Below are positions 1 through 5,934 of a stretch of 64,000 nt of DNA, in pieces. A model generated the notes under the pieces. That model did no database searches and was not told the DNA's origin. It worked only from the letters and a program-made list of their open reading frames with translations. The stretch is from Stakelama marina (GTDB lineage: Bacteria; Pseudomonadota; Alphaproteobacteria; Sphingomonadales; Sphingomonadaceae). The position numbers and the translations under genes were made by a program. Numbering within the stretch: position 1 is the first letter of the stretch; the number at the start of each line of letters is the position of its first letter. Location: assembly GCF_018122655.1 (NCBI RefSeq), contig NZ_JAGRQC010000001.1, forward strand, positions 62,001-126,000. Reading direction: 5' to 3'.

Positions 1-644
1 TTGATGCCGGTAATCAGCAAGCCAGCGATGGCATCGCCCTTCACGAACTTCGACGCACCGTCCATCGCGCCGAAAAAGCCGCTTTCGGCTTCCAGCTCCT
101 GCCGGCGCGAGCGTGCCTGTTCCTCGCTTATCATGCCGGCGCCCAGATCGGCGTCGATCGCCATCTGCTTGCCGGGCATCGCGTCGAGGCTGAACCGCGC
201 GGCGACTTCGGCGATGCGTCCGGCGCCTTTGGTGATGACGACGAAGTTGATGACGACGAGGATGATGAAGATCGTCAGACCGATCACGGTCTCGCCGCCC
301 ATCAGAAACTGGCCGAACGCGGCGATGACGCCGCCCGCGGCGTGCGGACCTTCGTGACCGTGGCCCAGGATCAGGCGGGTGGAGGCAAGGTTCAGGCCGA
401 GCCGCAGCATCGTCGCGATCAGGAGGATCGTCGGGAAGGCCGAAAGCTGGAGCGGCTTTTCGATGAACAGCGCGGTCATCAGGATCATCACCGAAAGGGT
501 GATCGAGAGCGCGAGGCCGAAATCGAGCATCCAGCCGGGCATCGGGAGGATCAGCATCGCGATGATACCGATCACGCCGATGGCGAGCGCGAGGTCGCGA
601 TTGGCGCCGATGCGCTGGAGAAGGTCGGTGATCTGCTGCGGCAT
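1..644 (-). CDS. flhA: Flagellar export gate protein FlhA, N-terminal part (cut by window edge)
   Basis: FlhA is the inner-membrane nonameric gate of the flagellar type III export apparatus. Only the first ~214 residues are inside the window; the rest lies beyond base 1. The translation starts [20 protein letters not shown], followed by hydrophobic helices, and near the edge contains the strongly conserved cytoplasmic FHIPEP-family stretch [16 protein letters not shown]. The start is the ATG 21 bases after the flbD stop, so flhA is probably the last visible gene of fliF-fliN-flbD-flhA. Family assignment is firm from the conserved stretch; completeness cannot be judged. Confidence 0.93.
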   Translation of the reverse strand, partial: MPQQITDLLQRIGANRDLALAIGVIGIIAMLILPMPGWMLDFGLALSITLSVMILMTALFIEKPLQLSAFPTILLIATMLRLGLNLASTRLILGHGHEGPHAAGGVIAAFGQFLMGGETVIGLTIFIILVVINFVVITKGAGRIAEVAARFSLDAMPGKQMAIDADLGAGMISEEQARSRRQELEAESGFFGAMDGASKFVKGDAIAGLLITGI

Positions 645-665
645 GATGGGGTGTTCCGGTCAGCG

Positions 666-2018
666 TCAGTGCGAAGGGGCGACGGGGATGCCGGCTTCGA
701 CGAAGCTCTTCAGCTTGTTGCGCATCGTGCGCACCGAAATGCCGAGGATCGACGAAGCAGAGGTGCGGTTGCCCTGGCAGCGCTCCAGCGTTTGCAGGAT
801 CAGTTCGCGTTCGACATCGGCGACGGTGTGTCCGACAAGGCCCTCGACCGTGATTTCGTCGCTCGCCGTTTCGGCAGGCGCATGTTCGGCGAGCCGCGAA
901 CCGTCGGCATGGACAAGGGCATCGGCGCCGATCGTGTCGCTGCGCGAGATCAGCATCGCCCGGTGAACCGTTTCTTCCAGTTCGCGGACATTGCCGGGCC
1001 AACGATAGCGCGCGAGGATCGCGAGTGCCTCATCGTCGAAACCGCGGCGGGGCATGTCGTTGGCCGCAGCGAGATGCTCGGCGAAGTGGTGGGCAAGCGC
1101 TGCGATGTCTTCGCCGCGTTCGCGCAGCGGCGGCAGGTTGACCTCGGCAAGGCTCAACCGGGCAAGAAGGTCGGCGCGAAAACCGCCATGGGCCACCTGT
1201 TCCTTCAAATCGCGCGAAGTGCTTGCGATCAGTCTTGCGGTCAGAACGGACGGTCTTGCGGCGCCCAGCCGGCGGACTTCGCGCTGTTGCAGCGCGCCGA
1301 GCAGATCGGCCTGGAGCGTCGGCGACAGCGATTCGATCCCGCGCAGGAAGACGGTGCCGTTCGCCGCTTCCTCCAGACGACCGACACGCGGGGCGACCGC
1401 GCCGGCAAAGGCGCCGGCTTCGTGACCGAACAGTTCGGAAGAAAGGATTTCGTGAGCGACACCCTGGCATTCGACGCTGATGAAATGCCCGGTCCGGGTG
1501 GAGGCTGCGTGAATCGCGCGCGCCATCACTTCCTTGCCGGTGCCGGGCTCGCCGCGGATCAGGATCGGCGCGGCGGAGGCCGCCATCGACAACCCGAAGC
1601 GCGCCGCGCGCGTCATTGCATCGGTCTTGGCGATCATCCGCAGCGGCCGGTGCGCGACCGACATGATCGCCGCGGCGATCAGATCGCGTTGCGGCGGCAG
1701 CGGCAGATAGTCGCGGGCGCCGGCGCGCACCGCCGCCACCGCACGGTCGGCGGGGGCGTCGATGCCGCAGGCGATCACGGGCACGCTCATCCGCTCGACA
1801 CCGAGCCGGGCGATGAAGCCGGCCACGTCGAGCGCGACGTCGATCATCACCAGATCGCCACCGGCGCGGCGAAGCTGTTCGAGCGCTGCGGCCGCGTCAT
1901 CGGCCATGCACACCTGGGCACCCGTTTCGCGCGCCATTTCGGCGGCCTGGCGGAAGGTGGTGCGCGGCGCGCCGACCAGCAGCATCCGCACCGGGGTGGA
2001 AAGCGAACCGGACATCAA
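666..2018 (-). CDS. flbD: FlbD-like flagellar transcription regulator with degenerate sigma-54 activator domain
   Basis: 450 aa with receiver-like, AAA+ and Fis-type HTH domains in NtrC-family order. The receiver (1-120) keeps an Asp at 60 but lacks the N-terminal acidic pair and the conserved Lys (DYLPLPP). The AAA+ domain has an intact Walker A (GEPGTGKE, 156-163), the FRADLLARL region (280-288) and WPGNVREL (340-347). The sigma-54 contact loop, however, reads GAFAGA instead of GAFTGA (202-207), and the Walker B motif reads VFLRGI (223-228), lacking the usual Asp-Glu. The C-terminal HTH (about 414-437) looks sound. In Caulobacter FlbD controls class III/IV flagellar genes together with FliX, which is present here at 11118. 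The start overlaps the fliN stop by 4 bases (ATGA; two adjacent ATGs possible). Whether it can still hydrolyse ATP or activate sigma-54 is doubtful. Confidence 0.85.
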   Translation of the reverse strand: MMSGSLSTPVRMLLVGAPRTTFRQAAEMARETGAQVCMADDAAAALEQLRRAGGDLVMIDVALDVAGFIARLGVERMSVPVIACGIDAPADRAVAAVRAGARDYLPLPPQRDLIAAAIMSVAHRPLRMIAKTDAMTRAARFGLSMAASAAPILIRGEPGTGKEVMARAIHAASTRTGHFISVECQGVAHEILSSELFGHEAGAFAGAVAPRVGRLEEAANGTVFLRGIESLSPTLQADLLGALQQREVRRLGAARPSVLTARLIASTSRDLKEQVAHGGFRADLLARLSLAEVNLPPLRERGEDIAALAHHFAEHLAAANDMPRRGFDDEALAILARYRWPGNVRELEETVHRAMLISRSDTIGADALVHADGSRLAEHAPAETASDEITVEGLVGHTVADVERELILQTLERCQGNRTSASSILGISVRTMRNKLKSFVEAGIPVAPSH

Positions 2019-2389
2019 TCTTCCTGGCGCACGATTTCGGTGAGCGTGACGCCCAGCGCATTGTCGATCATCACGACTTCGCCGCGAGCAATCAGGCGGT
2101 TGTTGACGAAGATGTCGACCGGCTCGCCGACCTTGCGGTCGAGTTCGACGACATGGCCGGGCCGCATCTGCATCAGTTCGGCAACCGACATCCGGGCGCG
2201 GCCGAGCACTGCCTGAACCTTGACCGGCACGTCGTACACGGCTTCGAGGCCGGCCGGCGCAGCGGGCGCTTCTTCGATCGTCGGCAGGTCTTCAAAGGGC
2301 ATTGGTTCCGGACCGGCATCGACCGCTTCGGTCGGCAGGGGCGGGGTGATGTCGCCGCTATCCACATCCATGTTCACTGGCGTCTCCAT
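2015..2389 (-). CDS. fliN: Flagellar motor switch protein FliN (long form)
   Basis: 124 aa. FliN forms the lower C-ring of the flagellar switch with FliM and FliG, where CheY-P changes rotation. The N-terminal half is acidic and proline-rich; the C-terminal ~75 residues are a SpoA/FliN domain (YDVPVKVQAVLGRARMSVAE ... ELDRKVGEPVDIFVNNRLIARGEVV). The chosen ATG overlaps the fliF stop by one base (TAATG); a GTG five codons upstream is also open but lies inside fliF. It is translationally coupled to flbD downstream. A second, shorter FliN-type gene lies at 14569, so the C-ring may contain two FliN species. Confidence 0.92.
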   Translation of the reverse strand: METPVNMDVDSGDITPPLPTEAVDAGPEPMPFEDLPTIEEAPAAPAGLEAVYDVPVKVQAVLGRARMSVAELMQMRPGHVVELDRKVGEPVDIFVNNRLIARGEVVMIDNALGVTLTEIVRQED

Positions 2390-3981
2390 TATGCATTCAT
2401 CCACTGGCGGATCACCGAGGCGGATTCGGCCGGGCTTCCGGTGATCGCTTCACCGATCTTCTTCAGCGCCGATGCCTTGATGTTTCCTTCGACCTGAGCG
2501 AGCGCGATTTCATCGTCGAGCTGCGGTCCTTCGATCGCTGCCTGACCGCCGCCTTCACCCGCTTCGCCGGCTTCACCGGACTGCGGCGTAAGCGTGATCG
2601 GCTGGCCGTCCGGCCCGGCGATCAGTCCGGCGGCATCGGCGGGCGCTGCCTTGGGTTTCAGCATGCGCAGCACGATCAGGCCGACGGCGGCGATCAGAAG
2701 CAGCTTGCCGATACCGAAGAGCTGATCGACCGGAAGGTTCGACAGCAGGCCGCCTTCGGCATCGGCGATCTCGCCGGGTTGGGCGAAGGCCATGCTTTCG
2801 ACGATCACGCTGTCGCCGCGATCCGCGTCGTAACCGACGGCGTTTTCGACGAGCCGCGTCAGCCGCTGGGTCTGTTCGGCGGGCAGGTCCTTGTCGCCGC
2901 CATCGACCATCACCGCGACTGTCAGCCGCTTGATCTGACCCGGCGTGCGAACGGTGACCGTATGCCGGCTGCTGTTCTGATAGGTCGTGTCCTCGGAATT
3001 CTCGTTGCGCGCGCTTTCGCGGGTATCGCCGCCATTGCCGTCGATCTGGCCCTGGCCCTCGGGCAACTGGGCCGCGACGGTCGCACCTTGCGCACCGGCC
3101 TGGTTCTCGCGGCTCTGGTCGCCCGATTCCACCGTTACCTGGCGCGCGATGACCTGATTGTCGGGGTCATAGACCTGCGCTTCCTCGCGCGTCTGGTCGC
3201 GGTCGATATCGGCGGCGACTTCGGCGCGGACCTTGCCGACGCCGACAATCGGTTCGAGCAGCGATTCGACCTGATGGCGGATCCGGCTTTCGATCGCGAC
3301 CTTGCGCTCATCGGCCTGGCTCGCGCCGATTTCGCCGACCTCGCCCGCGCGGGCGAGCAAGGCGCCCGTCTGATCGACGATCGAGATCGATTCAGGCGAC
3401 AGTTCGGGAACCGCGGCGGCGACAAGATAGCGGATCGCCTCGACATTTTCCTGCGACAGGCGGCCGCGCGTCTTGACCGTGACGGCCGCGCTTGCCTTGC
3501 GCTTTTCCGCAGCGAACAGCGCGCGTTCGGGCATGACGATATGGACGCGCGCATTGGCGATATTCTGAAGCGTCGCAATCGAGCGGGAGAGTTCACCCTC
3601 GATCGCGCGCGTTTCGTTCATCTTCTCGCGCGAGGAGGAGATGCCGAACGGCTGCTGCTCGTCGAGCACTTCATAGCCGATCTTCCCGCCCAGCTGTTCG
3701 CCCGCCATGCTCATCCGCAGCTCGGGCAGCCGGTCTTCGGGAGCGAGGATCGCGGTGCCGTCGCCGGACAGTGAGAAGGGGACGTTCTGCGCGCGCAGTT
3801 TCTCGGTGATCGACTGGGCAGCCGACGGGTCGAGATCGGTATAGAGATACCCCATCCGATCCGACGACCCGCCGCTCATGGCGACCGCCGCAAGCGCGAC
3901 CAGCAGCGTGAGAGCGACCCCGCCCATCAGGAGCAGTCGGCGCGGGCCAAGCTGTTCGACGATTTTCCGCAGAGCTTCCAA
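2389..3981 (-). CDS. fliF: Flagellar MS-ring protein FliF
   Basis: 530 aa, usual length for FliF, which builds the membrane MS-ring on which rotor and export gate assemble. It has an N-terminal transmembrane helix (about 15-35), the YscJ/FliF ring-building region (GYLYTDLDPSAAQSITEKL, then the MPERALFAAEKRKASAAVTV stretch), a central hydrophilic Gln/Asn/Gly-rich segment, a second transmembrane helix (about 425-445) and a C-terminal FliG-binding tail ending VIRQWMNA. It follows a 125-base gap after fliH that contains a promoter-like element, so it probably has its own promoter. The order fliG-fliH-fliF is not the common fliF-fliG-fliH order. Confidence 0.96.
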   Translation of the reverse strand: MEALRKIVEQLGPRRLLLMGGVALTLLVALAAVAMSGGSSDRMGYLYTDLDPSAAQSITEKLRAQNVPFSLSGDGTAILAPEDRLPELRMSMAGEQLGGKIGYEVLDEQQPFGISSSREKMNETRAIEGELSRSIATLQNIANARVHIVMPERALFAAEKRKASAAVTVKTRGRLSQENVEAIRYLVAAAVPELSPESISIVDQTGALLARAGEVGEIGASQADERKVAIESRIRHQVESLLEPIVGVGKVRAEVAADIDRDQTREEAQVYDPDNQVIARQVTVESGDQSRENQAGAQGATVAAQLPEGQGQIDGNGGDTRESARNENSEDTTYQNSSRHTVTVRTPGQIKRLTVAVMVDGGDKDLPAEQTQRLTRLVENAVGYDADRGDSVIVESMAFAQPGEIADAEGGLLSNLPVDQLFGIGKLLLIAAVGLIVLRMLKPKAAPADAAGLIAGPDGQPITLTPQSGEAGEAGEGGGQAAIEGPQLDDEIALAQVEGNIKASALKKIGEAITGSPAESASVIRQWMNA

Positions 3982-4032
3982 GGTTGATCCCGATCTGTAG
4001 TGGTGGGCGCTGCGGCCCTGGTCTCGGGATCA

Positions 4033-4065
4033 TTATAGGATGGCGGAGGGCGGCAAATTCTGCCG
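4033..4065 (-). promoter_or_regulatory. Putative fliF promoter with TATAAT box and CGGCA inverted repeat
   Basis: Read on the minus strand, the sequence TCCTATAATG (TATAAT at about 4037-4032) lies about 50 bases before the fliF ATG. Immediately upstream is CGGCA-GAATT-TGCCG (4065-4051), a perfect 5-bp-arm inverted repeat where a -35 element would sit. No TTGACA and no GG-N10-GC sigma-54 signature was found here. The same TCCTATAA element precedes several other motility genes in the window. Function is inferred from position and recurrence only. Confidence 0.45.
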
Positions 4066-4106
4066 GTGGGAAATTTTTGCCGGGTGAATGTCCGGCAGCG
4101 ACGATG

Positions 4107-4790
4107 TCAGCCGTCGCCCCGCTTCAACAGCGGCTCGAGCTCGGTCATCACGGCTGCACGGCGCGCTGCCGCATCCAGCGTGACGCCGCCGCGTTCCCAG
4201 ACGAGCACCGCATCGCCGGGCGCAACGTTGGGATCGGCCGAAACGCTGAGGAACAAGCGCCGACGGTCGTTCGCCTGACGCGCTTCGACCCTGCGTTCGA
4301 TATCGTCGAGCAGGTCGGGATGGACGGTGACATGCACTTCCTGACCGCGCGCGACCTGCGACAGCACGCGCCCGATTGCCTCGTCGATCGTCCGGCCCGG
4401 CTCCAGGCGCACGGCATGGCCGGCAAGCGTGTCGGCGGCGACGAGTGCGAGTTCGGCAGCATCGCTGGAATATTCGGCGACCAGTTCGTCGCGCTGGTCC
4501 GACACCGCTTCGAGCGAGGCCTGGAGCGCATCGAGCGACGACAGGATCGCTGCGTCGCGTTCGGTGCGCGCATGGTCGAGGCCGGCCTCGAACGCCTCGG
4601 TGCGCACGCGGGCCAGTTCGTCCTGTTGCGATTGACGAAGCGCGTTCAACTCCGCGCGCAGCGCCTCCACTTCGATCGCGAGATCGCTCGCGTCGGTCTT
4701 GCGGCGATATTCGCGCCGCCGCTCGGGCTCCGCAAAGACACGGTCGAAGCCGAACGGCTTTACCTGAAAGCTGGTATCCATCGTCCGCAT
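4107..4790 (-). CDS. fliH: FliH-like flagellar export ATPase regulator
   Basis: 227 aa. FliH binds and restrains the export ATPase FliI and ties it to the C-ring. Visible are a basic N-terminus (RREYRRKT), a long charged coiled coil (roughly 40-115) and a C-terminal globular part with the FliH/V-ATPase-E-like stretch IDEAIGRVLSQVARGQEVHV and HPDLLDDIERRV. It starts 4 bases after the fliG stop, the usual neighbour. An internal ATG three codons later is an alternative start. FliH is poorly conserved, so assignment rests on coiled-coil architecture plus context. FliI and FliJ are not in the window. Confidence 0.78.
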   Translation of the reverse strand: MRTMDTSFQVKPFGFDRVFAEPERRREYRRKTDASDLAIEVEALRAELNALRQSQQDELARVRTEAFEAGLDHARTERDAAILSSLDALQASLEAVSDQRDELVAEYSSDAAELALVAADTLAGHAVRLEPGRTIDEAIGRVLSQVARGQEVHVTVHPDLLDDIERRVEARQANDRRRLFLSVSADPNVAPGDAVLVWERGGVTLDAAARRAAVMTELEPLLKRGDG

Positions 4791-4794
4791 CGCC

Positions 4795-5829
4795 TCAATA
4801 GATCATCGCTTCGTCGGCCTTCGGATCGACCAGCACAATCTCGCCGCGATCGGCGAGCGACTTGGCGAGGCGGACGAGTTCGGTCTGCGCTTCTTCGCAT
4901 TCGCGTGCGCGCACCGGCCCCATCGCGGCCATGTCCTCGCGCAGCATCTTCGCCGCACGTTCGGTCATTGCGCCCATGAAGAGCTGCTTCATCTCTTCCG
5001 GCGCGCCCTTCAGCGCGAGCGCCATCTGGCGCTTGTCGGCATTCTTCACGACCGCGGCGATCGCCGCCGGCAACAGGTTGGCAAGGTCTTCGAAGGTGAA
5101 CATCAGCGCGCGGATGCGCTCGGCCGATTCCGGATTGCAGGCATCGAGCGCCGTCAGCATCGATTCCTCGGTCGAACGATCGAGCGCGTTGAAGACATCG
5201 GCCATGACCTCGTGCGGATCGCGCTTTTGCGCGCGCGACAGGTTGGTCATGAACTCGCTCTTCAGCGTTTGCTCGATCTCGGCGACGATTTCCTTTTGCA
5301 CCGGGTCCATCCGCAGCATTCGCTGGATGACGTCGATCGCGAAATCGCCCGGCAGTTCGGAGATCACGCGCGCGGCATGTTCGGGCTTGAGCTTGGACAG
5401 GATCACCGCGACCGTCTGCGGATATTCGTTGCGCAGATAGGCAGCGAGCACCGTTTCGCTGACATTGGACAGCTTGTCCCACATCGTGCGGCCCGACGGA
5501 CCACGGATATCCTCCATGATCTCGCGAACCTTGTCGTCGGGGAGGATGCCGTTGAGCAGCCGCTCGGTCGTTTCATAGGAACCGTGAAGCGAGGCCATGC
5601 TCGAAACCTCGCCGGTGAACTGGACGAGCAGATATTCGACGACGGTAGCGGGGAGGCGACCGAGCTGCGAGATGCTCGACGACAATTCCTTGATCTCGTC
5701 GGTCGAAAGTTGCTCCCAGATCGGCGCGCCATGCTCCTTGCCAAGCGCAAGCATCAGCGCGGCGGCGCGTTGCGGCCCGCTATATTTCTTGAGCTCGGGC
5801 GGTTCGCCGACCGCTGGCATCGTCGTCAT
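4795..5829 (-). CDS. fliG: Flagellar motor switch protein FliG
   Basis: 344 aa, typical FliG length. FliG is the rotor protein that binds FliF through its N-domain and contacts MotA through charged residues in its C-domain. Visible are the N-domain (YSGPQRAAALMLALGKEHGA), the middle-domain HPQT-like region (NEYPQTVAVILSKLKPEHAA), and the C-domain with FTFEDLANLLP and the torque helix (PEEMKQLFMGAMTERAAKML). It is the first gene of a fliG-fliH unit; a TATAAT-bearing palindrome lies about 60 bases upstream, shared with the divergent propeller gene. Confidence 0.96.
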   Translation of the reverse strand: MTTMPAVGEPPELKKYSGPQRAAALMLALGKEHGAPIWEQLSTDEIKELSSSISQLGRLPATVVEYLLVQFTGEVSSMASLHGSYETTERLLNGILPDDKVREIMEDIRGPSGRTMWDKLSNVSETVLAAYLRNEYPQTVAVILSKLKPEHAARVISELPGDFAIDVIQRMLRMDPVQKEIVAEIEQTLKSEFMTNLSRAQKRDPHEVMADVFNALDRSTEESMLTALDACNPESAERIRALMFTFEDLANLLPAAIAAVVKNADKRQMALALKGAPEEMKQLFMGAMTERAAKMLREDMAAMGPVRARECEEAQTELVRLAKSLADRGEIVLVDPKADEAMIY

Positions 5830-5887
5830 TCATGATCTCCCCAGATCCAAAGATTCACGTGCGCACGCCCGCATGCGTGGCTGTTCC

Positions 5888-5900
5888 TCCTATTATAGGA
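5888..5900. promoter_or_regulatory. Palindrome TCCTATTATAGGA in the fliG / propeller-gene divergent promoter
   Basis: A perfect 13-base palindrome centred on base 5894. On the minus strand it contains TATAAT (5897-5892), about 63 bases before the fliG start. On the plus strand it offers TATTAT about 40 bases before the GTG of the divergent gene. It may be two back-to-back -10 elements or an operator. It shares TCCTATAA with other motility promoters in the window. Confidence 0.45.
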
Positions 5901-5934
5901 TCAAGAACGACCTGATGGCGGGAATGGACAAGAA

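Noticed and set aside
666..2018. Sequencing frameshift or pseudogene explanation for the odd FlbD motifs
   Set aside because: The frame is uninterrupted from the N-terminus to the HTH and flanking conserved blocks are in register, so the changes are substitutions.
342..2216. A 624-codon open frame on the plus strand across flhA, flbD and fliN
   Set aside because: It runs antisense to three recognised genes and has no ribosome-binding site or domain.
4040..4090. A sigma-54 promoter (-24 GG / -12 GC) upstream of fliF
   Set aside because: The best GG and GC pairs are 8 rather than 10 bases apart and lack the TTGC context, so I do not call it.
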